DNA of 64,000 bases from Lachnospiraceae bacterium Marseille-Q4251 (GCA_018223435.1 JAGTTO010000001.1:2294001-2358000); one strand, 5' to 3'; shown: positions 32,738 to 41,723, counted from the stretch's first letter. The notes: generated from the letters alone by a model not told the origin. Numbers and translations are program-made.

Positions 32738-34045
32738 ATGAAAAACAAAATGGTAAAAGCTCTGGCAATCATGATGAGTGTATCCACCATCACAATGATG
32801 GGTTCCGCAAGCGTATATGCTTCCGAGACGGAGACTGAGACAGCCACTGAGGCTGTAACAGAAGCAGCAAGCGAGGCTGTAACAGAGACAGCAACCGAGG
32901 CTGTAACAGAGGCAGCAACCGAAGCAGCATCTGAGGATGCCACTGAGGCAGGCTCTGAGAGCGACGATCAGGCAGCAGCTGATAATGTAGCAGCTCTGAT
33001 CGATAAGATCTATGTTCAGGAGAGAACCGATACCACCGATGCAGACTGTACCGCAGCCAAAGAAGCATGGGATCAGCTGACCGACGCTCAGAAAGAGCTG
33101 GTTGAAGGTGAAGAGGCAAGCCCGGAGTATTTCGGACGTGACACCGGCGACGCTTCCAAAGACGATCCCCGCAACGGCGATGAGATCGGTGACAACGAGC
33201 TTTTGGTAGTAAGCTTTGGTACTTCCTTCAACGACAGCCGCGCAGAGGATATCAAGGGCATCGAGGATGCTCTGCAGGAAGCATATCCGGACTGGTCTGT
33301 AAGAAGAGCATTTACCGCTCAGATCATCATCAACCATGTACAGGCAAGAGATGACGAGAAGATCGATAATATGGATCAGGCTCTTCAGCGTGCCGTTGAC
33401 AATGGCGTTAAAAACCTGGTGGTACAGCCGACTCATCTGATGCACGGCGCTGAGTACGATGAGATGGTAGAAGCGATCGACGGTTATAAAGATAAATTTG
33501 AGTCCGTAGCCATCGCAGAGCCGATGCTGGGCGAGGTAGGCGACGACGCTACCGTTATCAATGACGACAAGAAGGCAGTTGCCCAGGCGATCACTGATGA
33601 AGCTGTAAAAGCAGCCGGTTATGACAGCATGGAAGCAGCAGCTGAGGATGGAACTGCATTTGTATTTATGGGTCATGGTACTTCCCATACTGCAAATGTA
33701 ACCTATGATCAGATGCAGACCCAGATGGAAGAGCTTGGATTCACCAATGCTTTCATCGGTACGGTAGAGGGTAAGCCGGAAGATACCGCTTGTGAAGAGG
33801 TTATCAAGAAGGCTCAGGATGCAGGCTTCAAGAAAGTTGTTCTTCGTCCGCTGATGGTTGTAGCTGGTGACCACGCTAACAACGATATGGCAGGCGACGA
33901 TGAGGATTCCTGGAAGAGCCAGTTCGAGGCTTCCGGAGCATTTGACAGCGTTGACTGCCAGATCGAAGGACTGGGAAGAATCGATGCTGTTGAGCAGATT
34001 TATGTAGAGCATACAAAAGAAGCTATCGATTCTATCGCAAAATAA
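32738..34045 (+). CDS. cbiK: Exported CbiK-type anaerobic cobaltochelatase
   Basis: 435-residue protein with a signal peptide (MKNKMVKALAIMMSVSTITM..VYA), then a low-complexity Thr/Glu/Ala stretch (residues about 30-75), a small helical segment and a full CbiK domain from about residue 155. The catalytic set is present: H313 in FMGHGTSH, E344 in GTVEG and H379 in VAGDHANNDM, spaced as in Salmonella CbiK (145, 175, 207), plus PTHLMHGAEY. CbiK inserts Co2+ into sirohydrochlorin in anaerobic B12 synthesis. Here export implies chelation or removal of metal outside the membrane. AAGGAGG precedes ATG 32738. First gene behind the cobalamin riboswitch. Confidence 0.9.
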   Translation: MKNKMVKALAIMMSVSTITMMGSASVYASETETETATEAVTEAASEAVTETATEAVTEAATEAASEDATEAGSESDDQAAADNVAALIDKIYVQERTDTTDADCTAAKEAWDQLTDAQKELVEGEEASPEYFGRDTGDASKDDPRNGDEIGDNELLVVSFGTSFNDSRAEDIKGIEDALQEAYPDWSVRRAFTAQIIINHVQARDDEKIDNMDQALQRAVDNGVKNLVVQPTHLMHGAEYDEMVEAIDGYKDKFESVAIAEPMLGEVGDDATVINDDKKAVAQAITDEAVKAAGYDSMEAAAEDGTAFVFMGHGTSHTANVTYDQMQTQMEELGFTNAFIGTVEGKPEDTACEEVIKKAQDAGFKKVVLRPLMVVAGDHANNDMAGDDEDSWKSQFEASGAFDSVDCQIEGLGRIDAVEQIYVEHTKEAIDSIAK

Positions 34046-34109
34046 TCAATAAAGCGGACATTCGCAATCCGCTTTTGCGACTGCGTTCAAACAAAAGGAT
34101 AAATCTCGG

Positions 34110-34148
34110 CTGCCCGGAATGTTTTCAAAGACATCCGGGCAGTTGTTG
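34110..34148 (+). terminator. Hairpin between cbiK and the next secreted-protein gene
   Basis: CTGCCCGGA pairs with TCCGGGCAG across a 15-base loop, followed by TTGTTGT. A weaker AAGCGGA/TCCGCTT hairpin lies at 34054-34077. They may reduce expression of the downstream genes. Confidence 0.55.
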
Positions 34149-34169
34149 TAAAAGAGGAGGAAATTGATT

Positions 34170-35060
34170 ATGAAACGTTCCATGACATTCTTTTTATCAC
34201 TGATCTGTGCTACTGCCATGATGGCAGCTCCTGTGGCAATGGCAGCAGAGACCGAAACCGAGACAGCTGTTACCGAGATGGTATCTGAGGCTGAGACGGA
34301 GACCGGCAGCGAGACCGAAACCGAGGCAGAGGGCGTTCTGGAGGATGGCACCTACACCGCAGAGTTTGATACGGACAGCTCCATGTTCCATGTCAACGAG
34401 GCAAATGAAGGGAAAGGCGTTCTGACGGTAAAAGACGGTGAGATGACCATTCATGTATCTTTAAGCGGAAAGGGCTTTCTGAATCTTTTCATGGGAAGCG
34501 CTGAGGATGCAAAAAAAGACGGAGCAGAGCTTCTTGAGCCGACCACAGATACCGTAACCTATAAAGACGGAACTTCTGAGGAGGTTTATGGTTTCGATAT
34601 CCCGGTGCCGGCTATTGATGAAGAGTTTACCGTGGCAGCCATCGGCAAAAAAGGCAAATGGTACGATCACAAAGTCAGCGTCAAGAATCCGGTGAAAGAG
34701 GACGGCGCAGAGAAAAAGACCGTTGCTGATCTGAATCTGGAGGATGGCGATTACACGACAGAGGTAACTCTGGAGGGCGGAAGCGGCAGAGCAACCGTAG
34801 ATTCTCCGGCAGCCATTACGATCAAAGACGGCGAAGCAACTGCAACCATCGTATGGAGCAGCCCGAACTATGATTATATGCTGGTAGACGGTGAGAAATA
34901 CGAGCCGGTAAACACCGAGGGAAATTCTACTTTTGAGATCCCGGTAGATGGCTTCGATTATCCGATGGAAGTCGTTGGAGATACCGTAGCTATGAGCGAG
35001 CCTCACGAGATCGAGTACACCCTGCAGTTTGATTCTTCTACTATGGAAAAGGCAGAATAA
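34170..35060 (+). CDS. Secreted protein with two beta-rich repeats, putative tetrapyrrole or metal binding
   Basis: 296 residues: signal peptide (MKRSMTFFLSLICATAMMAAPVAMA), a Glu/Thr repeat (about 27-55) and two similar domains. Domain 1 starts LEDGTYTAEFDTDSSMFHVN, with LTVKDGEMTIHVSLSGKGF. Domain 2 starts LEDGDYTTEVTLEGGSGRAT, with ITIKDGEATATIVWSSPNYDYMLVDG. The D-G-x-Y-t start followed by two strands resembles NEAT-like heme-binding domains, but no conserved heme Tyr motif can be assigned. ATG 34170 follows AGAGGAGGAAA. It shares the Glu/Thr stalk with the CbiK protein and lies in the same operon, so it may hold the tetrapyrrole for the importer. Function is inferred. Confidence 0.65.
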   Translation: MKRSMTFFLSLICATAMMAAPVAMAAETETETAVTEMVSEAETETGSETETEAEGVLEDGTYTAEFDTDSSMFHVNEANEGKGVLTVKDGEMTIHVSLSGKGFLNLFMGSAEDAKKDGAELLEPTTDTVTYKDGTSEEVYGFDIPVPAIDEEFTVAAIGKKGKWYDHKVSVKNPVKEDGAEKKTVADLNLEDGDYTTEVTLEGGSGRATVDSPAAITIKDGEATATIVWSSPNYDYMLVDGEKYEPVNTEGNSTFEIPVDGFDYPMEVVGDTVAMSEPHEIEYTLQFDSSTMEKAE

Positions 35061-35062
35061 AA

Positions 35063-36247
35063 ATGAAAAAAAGAACAGGATGGCTTCTGAACGCAGTCCT
35101 GGGGTTTTCTGTGATCTTTTCTTCTTCGGCAGCGCTGGTTCCCATCCGGAGCTTCGCAGCCGAAGAAACCAGTGAGACGGCCGGAGCTGACACTGCGAAG
35201 GAGGATCTGGCAGGACTCAAATATGACCACAGTCTGGAGCTTCAGTATGCGGATCAGTTTGCCGTGGATTATTATGAGGGCGATTATGCCCTGATTACGA
35301 TTGAAGGCGGCGACCAGTTTCTTCTGGTGCCGGAGGGAAAAGAAGCGCCGGACGGTCTGGATGCGGATATCACCGTGATCCATCAGCCTCTGGAAAATAT
35401 CTACCTGGTGGCAACTTCCACGATGGACTTTTTCCGAGCTCTGGACGGACTTGGCAGCATCAGTCTTTCCGGAACGAAAGCGGATGGCTGGTATATCGAC
35501 GAGGCGAAGCAGGCTCTGGAGGATGGTTCCATTGTTTTCGCCGGAAAATACAGTGCGCCGGATTATGAGCTGATCCTGTCAAAAAACTGTGATCTGGCTT
35601 TGGAATCCACGATGATCTACCATAATCCCGAAGTAAAAGAAAAACTCGAAGAGTTTGGCATTCCGGTTCTGGTGGAACATTCCAGTTATGAGAGTCACCC
35701 CTTAGGCCGGACCGAGTGGGTGAAACTTTACGGCGTCCTGCTGGATAAAGAAGAGGAAGCAGAGGCGGTTTTTGAGGAGCAGGCAGAGAAGCTCAACTCT
35801 ATCAAAGACAGCGAGAACACGGGAAAAACCGTGGCCTTTTTCTATATCAATTCCATGGGCTCTGCCAACGTGCGGAAATCCAATGATTATGTGTCGAAAA
35901 TGATCGAGCTGGCCGGTGGAAAGTATATTTTCAACGATCTGGGCACCGATGAGGAAGGCCTTTCCACGATGAACATGGGAATGGAAGATTTCTATGCGGG
36001 AGCCAAGGATGCGGATTATATCATTTATAACAGTACCATTGACGGCGAGCTGGGTTCTCTGGACGAGCTGCTGAAAAAGAGTACGCTTCTCAAGGATTTC
36101 AAGGCGGTCAAAGAGGGAAACGTCTGGTGCCTGACCAAGAGTATGTTCCAGGAAACGACCTGTCTCGGTGATGTCATCATGGATATCCACCGGATGCTGA
36201 CGGAGGACGATCCCGAAGGGCTCACCTACTTGTATCGATTGGAGTAA
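35063..36247 (+). CDS. BtuF/FepB-type ABC substrate-binding protein
   Basis: 394-residue secreted binding protein of the cobalamin/Fe-siderophore class (PF01497 type, class III fold). The signal peptide (MKKRTGWLLNAVLGFSVIFSSSAALVPIRSFA) has no lipobox Cys. Recognisable parts are IYLVATSTMDFFRALDGLGSI, VLVEHSSYESHPLGRTEWVKLYG, NSMGSANVRKSNDYVSKMIELAGG and the C-terminal DIHRML. It starts two bases after the preceding stop. The B12 riboswitch and neighbouring permease and ATPase suggest corrinoid or another tetrapyrrole as ligand. Confidence 0.88.
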   Translation: MKKRTGWLLNAVLGFSVIFSSSAALVPIRSFAAEETSETAGADTAKEDLAGLKYDHSLELQYADQFAVDYYEGDYALITIEGGDQFLLVPEGKEAPDGLDADITVIHQPLENIYLVATSTMDFFRALDGLGSISLSGTKADGWYIDEAKQALEDGSIVFAGKYSAPDYELILSKNCDLALESTMIYHNPEVKEKLEEFGIPVLVEHSSYESHPLGRTEWVKLYGVLLDKEEEAEAVFEEQAEKLNSIKDSENTGKTVAFFYINSMGSANVRKSNDYVSKMIELAGGKYIFNDLGTDEEGLSTMNMGMEDFYAGAKDADYIIYNSTIDGELGSLDELLKKSTLLKDFKAVKEGNVWCLTKSMFQETTCLGDVIMDIHRMLTEDDPEGLTYLYRLE

Positions 36248-36248
36248 T

Positions 36249-37262
36249 ATGGAAAAAAGAGGAAAAATCCGTTATATTTTTTCATTTGTTACCCTGACAG
36301 TGCTTTTAGGAGCACTGATTTTCTGGAATATCAACGCCGGCAGCGTCTCCGTGAGTCTGGGTGAGGTCTTCTCTATCCTTTTTCAGAAGGGAGGAGATGA
36401 GACGGCCAGAAATATCATCTGGTCCATCCGTCTTCCGAGAATCCTGGCGGCGCTGATCCTGGGTGGAGCTCTGTCCGTATCAGGTTTCCTGCTCCAGACC
36501 TTCTTCAACAACCCTATTGCGGGGCCGTTTGTCCTGGGAATCTCGTCGGGAGCCAAGCTGACGGTCGCCCTGACGATGATCTTTCTTCTGGGAAAAGGCC
36601 TGACCGCGGGTTCCGCGGTGATGATTATGGCGGCTTTCGTGGGTTCGCTGATTTCTATGGGATTTGTGCTTCTGGTCTCCAGAAAGGTCCGGAATATGTC
36701 GATGCTGGTCATCTGCGGCGTTATGATCGGTTATATCTGCTCCGCTGTGACGGATTTTGTCGTAACGTTCGCTGACGATTCCAACATCATCAACCTGCAT
36801 AACTGGTCTCAGGGAAGCTTTTCCGGTATGAACTGGGACAATGTGGCTCTCATGGCTGTGGTGGTTTTTGTGGCGCTGGGGCTGGCATTTTTCCTTTCCA
36901 AACCCATGAGTGCTTACCAGCTGGGGGAGGCTTACGCGAGAAATATGGGCGTGAATATCAGTCGGTTCCGGGTGGAACTGATCCTGCTTTCCAGCGTGCT
37001 TTCCGCCTGCGTGACGGCTTTTGCAGGTCCGATCTCCTTTGTGGGAATTGCAGTGCCGCAGCTGATGAAGAGTCTTCTGAAAACGGCGAAACCGATTCTG
37101 GTGATTCCGGCCTGTTTCCTGGGCGGAGCAGTGTTCTGCCTCTTCTGTGACCTCATTGCCAGAACCGTTTTTGCGCCCACGGAGCTCAGTATCAGTTCGG
37201 TGACGGCAGTCTTCGGAGCACCGGTGGTGATCTATGTCATGATAAACCGGAAGCGGGGGTAA
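36249..37262 (+). CDS. FecCD/BtuC-type ABC permease
   Basis: 337-residue membrane protein with about ten helices. Family landmarks are IRLPRILAALILGGALSVSGFLLQTFFNNPIAGPFVLGISSGAKL split across helices 2-3, the NLHNWSQGSFSGMNWDN loop and AGPISFVGIAVPQLMKS, the ATPase-contact loop. It begins directly after the binding-protein stop and works with it and the next ATPase. Confidence 0.92.
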   Translation: MEKRGKIRYIFSFVTLTVLLGALIFWNINAGSVSVSLGEVFSILFQKGGDETARNIIWSIRLPRILAALILGGALSVSGFLLQTFFNNPIAGPFVLGISSGAKLTVALTMIFLLGKGLTAGSAVMIMAAFVGSLISMGFVLLVSRKVRNMSMLVICGVMIGYICSAVTDFVVTFADDSNIINLHNWSQGSFSGMNWDNVALMAVVVFVALGLAFFLSKPMSAYQLGEAYARNMGVNISRFRVELILLSSVLSACVTAFAGPISFVGIAVPQLMKSLLKTAKPILVIPACFLGGAVFCLFCDLIARTVFAPTELSISSVTAVFGAPVVIYVMINRKRG

Positions 37263-37265
37263 GCC

Positions 37266-38363
37266 ATGGAGAAAAGTTTTATTTATACGGAAAATATGAC
37301 CGTAGGTTACGATGGAAAAGCGCTCATCCGGGATATCCGGCTTTCGCTGGAGAAAGGCCAGATCCTAACGCTCATCGGCCCCAACGGCGCGGGAAAATCC
37401 ACGATTTTGAAGAGTATTATCCGTCAGCTGAAGCTGGTGGATGGAGCCGTTTTTCTAGATCAGAAATCCATGGAAAAAATGACGGATAAGGAGATTTCCA
37501 GGAAGCTTGCGGTAGTTATGACGGGCCGGATGCAGCCGGAACTCATGACCTGCGAGGATATTGTGGGAACGGGACGTTACCCTTATACGGGTGTTCTTGG
37601 CATTCTTTCTGCGGAAGATCACGAAAAAGTGCGCGCAGCCATGGAGCTGGTTCATGCCTGGGATCTGAAGGACCGGGATTTTTCGGCGGTCAGCGATGGC
37701 CAGCGCCAGCGAATCCTTCTGGCCCGGGCCATCTGTCAGGAGCCGGAGGTCATCGTTCTGGACGAGCCGACTTCTTTCCTGGATATCCGCCACAAGCTGG
37801 AACTTCTCTCTATTTTAAAGGAGATGGTCCGGGAAAAACATATGGCGGTGCTCATGTCTTTGCATGAGCTGGATCTGGCTCAGAAGGTGTCAGATCTGGT
37901 GATCTGCGTTCACGGAGACCGAATTGAGCGCTGCGGCGTTCCAGAGGAGATCTTTACCGATGAGTATATCCGTCACCTTTACGGGGTGACGGCGGGAAGC
38001 TATAACGCATCCTTTGGCTGCCTGGAAATGGAGCCTGCCAAAGGAAAGCCGGAGGTCTTTGTGATCGCCGGTGGCGGCAGCGGAATCCCGGTATTTCGAA
38101 AGCTCCAGCGTCAGGGCGTTCCTTTTGCTGCGGGTGTCCTTCAGGAAAATGACGTGGACTATCAGGTAGCGAAGGCGCTGGCAGCGAAGGTCGTGACGGA
38201 AAAGCCCTTTGAGGAGATCTCGGAGGAGCGCTATCAGGAGGCCAGAGAGCTGATGCGAAGCTGCAAAAAAGTGATTCTGGCGGTTTCCGGTTTCGGCACG
38301 ATGAACCGGCGAAACGAGGAGCTGAAAAACGAAGCCGAGAGTTTAGGGATTTTGGAAAAATAA
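37266..38363 (+). CDS. BtuD/FecE-type ATPase with C-terminal extension
   Basis: 365-residue ATPase: Walker A GPNGAGKST (38-46), signature VSDGQRQRILLAR (S-D-G-Q instead of S-G-G-Q), Walker B VIVLDEPTSFLD. Residues from about 255 form an extra domain of 105 residues starting with EVFVIAGGGSGIPVFRKL, with a later KKVILAVSGFGTMN. Such an extension is seen in clostridial corrinoid-importer ATPases. It has a nucleotide-binding look (GGGSG) and no proven role. It is last in the riboswitch operon, followed by a terminator. Confidence 0.9.
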   Translation: MEKSFIYTENMTVGYDGKALIRDIRLSLEKGQILTLIGPNGAGKSTILKSIIRQLKLVDGAVFLDQKSMEKMTDKEISRKLAVVMTGRMQPELMTCEDIVGTGRYPYTGVLGILSAEDHEKVRAAMELVHAWDLKDRDFSAVSDGQRQRILLARAICQEPEVIVLDEPTSFLDIRHKLELLSILKEMVREKHMAVLMSLHELDLAQKVSDLVICVHGDRIERCGVPEEIFTDEYIRHLYGVTAGSYNASFGCLEMEPAKGKPEVFVIAGGGSGIPVFRKLQRQGVPFAAGVLQENDVDYQVAKALAAKVVTEKPFEEISEERYQEARELMRSCKKVILAVSGFGTMNRRNEELKNEAESLGILEK

Positions 38364-38372
38364 ACTGAATTT

Positions 38373-38411
38373 CGGGCGGTGGAAGTGAGAACTTCTGCCG
38401 TCCGTTTTTGG
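38373..38411 (+). terminator. Terminator of the cobalamin-riboswitch operon
   Basis: CGGGCGG-GGAAGT pairs with ACTTC-CCGTCCG around GAGA, followed by TTTTTGG. Confidence 0.85.
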
Positions 38412-38531
38412 TTGTGACGAGCGCCAATCAGACACAAAAAGTGATGGATGTTTTATAGACAAGCATGGCAGCGGGATGGTATGATGCAGGTATCAACTAC
38501 GGCAGTAATTGTGCGGAAATGGAGGATGAAA

Positions 38532-40220
38532 ATGAATTTTAAAGCGGTAAACGTATCACCTATGGAAAAAGTATTTCCAACGGCGGCCCCGTCCGAGGAG
38601 GGAGCAAGAGAGAAACTCAGCGGCTTAAGAGGGGAGATCGTCTCTTTTCAGCTCGCCTACTATGCGGAATCCCAGGGCTTTGCGAGAGCAGAAGCGGAAG
38701 TGGTTTCACCGATTCGGGCAAATGTAAAGCTTCGGAAGGTAGCGCTGGTTCCCTGTGAATATCCCTGCGGCCCTATTGTGGATGAGGACTATCTCACAAC
38801 TGCGCCGGGGCTTTATCCGGACCGGCTGGAAGTGCTGGAAAAAGTCTCTGACGAAGAAAAAGATGTTTATAAAGACGTTCCTCTGATTCATGGCCAGTGG
38901 AGAAGCCTCTGGATCGATGTGGAGATTCCGGAGGATATGGAAGCAGGCGAGTATCCGGTGACAATCCGCCTCATTCATAAAGGGGAGGTTCTGACGGAAA
39001 AAAACGTCTCTCTGGAGGTCATCGGAGCTGTGCTTCCGGCCATGAAGGTTCCGCATACGGAGTGGTTCCACAGCGACTGTCTCGCTAATTATTATGGCGA
39101 GGAGGTTTTCTCTGAGGAATACTGGAGAATCGTGGAAAATTTCGTAAAGACAGCAGTGAAGCATCGTTACAACATGCTTCTGACCCCGATCTTTACGCCG
39201 CCTCTTGATACGGCTGTGGGCGGAGAGCGGCGGACCGTCCAGCTGGTGGATGTGACCGTTCAGGCAGATGGAAGCTATGCGTTTGGCTTTGAAAAACTGG
39301 ATCGCTGGGTGGAAATGGGAAAACGCTGCGGCATCCGTTTCTTTGAGCTGTCTCATCTCTTTACCCAGTGGGGAGCGACCGCTGCGCCGAAGATTATGGC
39401 GGAAAAAGACGGAACCTGTCAGCAGATTTTTGGCTGGGATACTGATGCTTCCGGGGAAGAATACCGGACATTTCTGCATGCTTTCCTGACTGCTCTGAAA
39501 CTGGAGCTTGCAAAACTTGGTATCGAGAAAGAAACTTATTTTCATGTTTCTGACGAGCCTTCCATGGAGCAGATCGATTCCTATCGGGATGCGAAAAAAG
39601 CGGTGGAGAAGGATCTCGAAGGCTACGGAATGTTTGACGCCCTGTCCGATTATGGTTTCTATGAGCAGGGGCTGGTTCAGCAGCCGGTCTGCGGCCTGAA
39701 CCACATCGCGCCTTTCCTGAAGGCCAGAGCGGAGGGTAAAGGACCGGAAAAGCTCTGGGGCTATTACTGCGTGGGTCAGCCGGAAAAAGTGACAAACCGT
39801 TTCATTGTGCAGCCGGGCTACCGTACCAGAGTTCTTGGGGCTCAGATGTACAAATATGAGCTGGCCGGTTTCCTGCAGTGGGGCTATAACTTCTACAACT
39901 CAGCCTTTTCTCTGCACCCCATTGATCCCTACCGCTGTACAGACGCGGACGGAGCTTTCCCGTCAGGCGATCCCTTCATCGTCTACCCGGGAAAAGACGG
40001 CGCTCCGGAGGAGAGTCAGCGTCTCATGCTCATGGATGAGGCCATGTCCGACCTCTGCGCCATGAACCTCCTCGAAGGTCTCTGCGGCCGGGAAGCAGTT
40101 CTCGCCTGCCTGGAACCCGATGGAGAGGAAATTCTCACCATCGAGGAGTACCCCAGAAACCGGGAGTATCTCACGGCAGTCCGGGAGAGAGTCAATCGGA
40201 AGATTGCGGAAAATATGTAA
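38532..40220 (+). CDS. DUF4091/GH123-like protein
   Basis: 562-residue protein without signal peptide. The N-terminal third is a beta sandwich with EIVSFQLAYYAESQGF and WRSLWIDVEIPEDMEAGEYPVTIRL. The rest is a barrel with the DUF4091 segment. A D-E pair (D341, E342) in YFHVSDEPS sits where GH123 beta-N-acetylgalactosaminidases hold their catalytic Asp-Glu. LWGYYCVGQ and AGFLQWGYNFYNS also fit the family. I choose ATG 38532, six bases behind GGAGG. Cytoplasmic location suggests it acts on imported oligosaccharides. No transporter for these is adjacent. Confidence 0.82.
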   Translation: MNFKAVNVSPMEKVFPTAAPSEEGAREKLSGLRGEIVSFQLAYYAESQGFARAEAEVVSPIRANVKLRKVALVPCEYPCGPIVDEDYLTTAPGLYPDRLEVLEKVSDEEKDVYKDVPLIHGQWRSLWIDVEIPEDMEAGEYPVTIRLIHKGEVLTEKNVSLEVIGAVLPAMKVPHTEWFHSDCLANYYGEEVFSEEYWRIVENFVKTAVKHRYNMLLTPIFTPPLDTAVGGERRTVQLVDVTVQADGSYAFGFEKLDRWVEMGKRCGIRFFELSHLFTQWGATAAPKIMAEKDGTCQQIFGWDTDASGEEYRTFLHAFLTALKLELAKLGIEKETYFHVSDEPSMEQIDSYRDAKKAVEKDLEGYGMFDALSDYGFYEQGLVQQPVCGLNHIAPFLKARAEGKGPEKLWGYYCVGQPEKVTNRFIVQPGYRTRVLGAQMYKYELAGFLQWGYNFYNSAFSLHPIDPYRCTDADGAFPSGDPFIVYPGKDGAPEESQRLMLMDEAMSDLCAMNLLEGLCGREAVLACLEPDGEEILTIEEYPRNREYLTAVRERVNRKIAENM

Positions 40221-40228
40221 GTTCAGAC

Positions 40229-40258
40229 GGCTCCGGAAGTGTTCCGGAGCTGTTTTTG
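40229..40258 (+). terminator. Terminator of the DUF4091 gene
   Basis: GGCTCCGGAA pairs with TTCCGGAGCT around GTG, followed by GTTTTTGG. Confidence 0.85.
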
Positions 40259-40282
40259 GAAAAATTGAAGTGGAAATGCGGC

Positions 40283-41632
40283 TTACTGCTTTGCTGTATA
40301 ATAAGTGTTCCTTGCTTTTCCATGTCGTACAAGCAGATTCTGTTTTAGCAATCCATTGATCAGTCTTGTAGCAGTTGAGGCGCTTACTTCAAGAAGAGAG
40401 GCTGCATTGTTTTTGGTGATCTGGTTATAATTTCTGGCATATTCAAGAATACGTTTTTCCTGACTGCTCAGAGCTGGATTGTCGTTCAGGATAAAGACAG
40501 GGGCCTCTTCTTTTGCAGGAATGGAAGTAATTGTGGAGCCAGAATTGATATTGACATTTGGAAGTATGATTTTGAAGGTGTTTTTGGTTGTTTCAATTCT
40601 GGGTCTTGTGTTTGTACCTTCGTAAGCTTTCATGATTTTACTGATTCCGGTGCCGTAAGCTTCGATCAGCTGAAGGCGGTAAAAGATATTTGCAAGATCC
40701 GGATTCCGGCAGATTGAAATACCGGCTAGGATATCCTCCAGCTCAATTTCAGGCATCAGGCCTCCAATAGATACAAACTCGATACGGTCTTTGTAAAGGC
40801 TGATGAGCGCACTGGCGCTGAAGGAATAGTCCCGATGTACCAGGAGGTTCAGCAGGGCCTCCCGGATGGCAATTTCAGGATAGTCCCGCACATCGACCCG
40901 GAGCAGCTTTTCTACGGTTGCACGGGTCTGATTGCGGAAATCAATAAAATCATATACTTCATGCATCTGTTTCATCAGCGATCCGGAAAATTCCCGGCGG
41001 TCCTTAAAAATGGTCTGATCTTTTCCCTGAAAAACGGCTGCTTTGATACTGTGGACGCACTGGTCAGATAAAAGCAGAGCCAGATTGGTGTAAAGGCCGT
41101 CAGAATCAATCAGCTTCAGAGAGCGCATCTGCTGGGGATCAAACTCGACATTCCGAAGCTGAAATTCTTCTGTTGTGGCATAAAAAGTGAGATTCTGGTT
41201 TAAACTTCGCATGGCTTCAAAGTGGTCGCCATCTGTTTCTTTAATCATGCGACGGATTGCTGCATCGGTAGCGGGAACAGAAGAATCTCCCTGCCGGACA
41301 TACACGCCTTCTGGTCGCATTCCTTTCTTAGCAATATAATAAGGACGGTCGGTTCCACGTTGAATGTCTACGACAACAATTTTTTTCTCATTTTCATAAA
41401 TCGTTTCATAGTGTAAAAACATCGTTATATCTGGTTTGATCGTGTCACGCACCATATTGCTGATCTGTAAGGCAGCATTGTCCGGATCTTCAAGACCTGC
41501 CACTGTCCCGTCATCCCGGACACCAACATACAATTTTCCACCGTTACAATTTGCAAAAGCAATGATTTCTTTCTTGATATCATCGAGAATCACTTCTTTC
41601 AATTCTACCGTTTCACTTTCCTGGAAAATCAT
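40283..41632 (-). CDS. AlbA_2/HATPase_c_4 (Schlafen-like) DNA-binding ATPase regulator
   Basis: 449-residue protein with three parts. The first is an N-terminal AlbA_2/divergent AAA_4 domain (ETVELKE at the start, FANCNGGKLYVGVRDDGTVAG). The second is a GHKL-like segment (IAIREALLNLLVHRDYS, YGTGISKIMKAYE). The third is a C-terminal winged helix (ITKNNAASLLEVSASTATRLINGLL). Such proteins are taken as transcription regulators with unknown signals. ATG 41632 is chosen because AAAGGAG lies in front; an upstream extension crosses the operator region. Two copies of GAATCGATTC lie just upstream, suggesting autoregulation. Confidence 0.87.
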   Translation of the reverse strand: MIFQESETVELKEVILDDIKKEIIAFANCNGGKLYVGVRDDGTVAGLEDPDNAALQISNMVRDTIKPDITMFLHYETIYENEKKIVVVDIQRGTDRPYYIAKKGMRPEGVYVRQGDSSVPATDAAIRRMIKETDGDHFEAMRSLNQNLTFYATTEEFQLRNVEFDPQQMRSLKLIDSDGLYTNLALLLSDQCVHSIKAAVFQGKDQTIFKDRREFSGSLMKQMHEVYDFIDFRNQTRATVEKLLRVDVRDYPEIAIREALLNLLVHRDYSFSASALISLYKDRIEFVSIGGLMPEIELEDILAGISICRNPDLANIFYRLQLIEAYGTGISKIMKAYEGTNTRPRIETTKNTFKIILPNVNINSGSTITSIPAKEEAPVFILNDNPALSSQEKRILEYARNYNQITKNNAASLLEVSASTATRLINGLLKQNLLVRHGKARNTYYTAKQ

Positions 41633-41670
41633 GCAATCAGCTCCTTTGCCTCTGTTTAATTCTATTTTGA

Positions 41671-41723
41671 TGAATCGATTCAGATTTGTCAAGTAAAATT
41701 TGACACGATTTTGAATCGATTCT
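41671..41723 (-). promoter_or_regulatory. Twin GAATCGATTC palindromes before the AlbA_2 regulator
   Basis: TGAATCGATTCA (41671-41682) and TGAATCGATTCT (41712-41723) are centred 41 bp apart, about four helix turns. On the minus strand, TTGACA lies between them. They are likely binding sites for the HTH protein encoded next. Confidence 0.65.

Noticed and set aside
32825..32960. Thr/Glu repeat as a sequencing or slippage artefact that breaks the CbiK gene
   Set aside because: The frame stays open through the repeat, the chelatase domain is complete, and the next secreted protein has a similar stretch.
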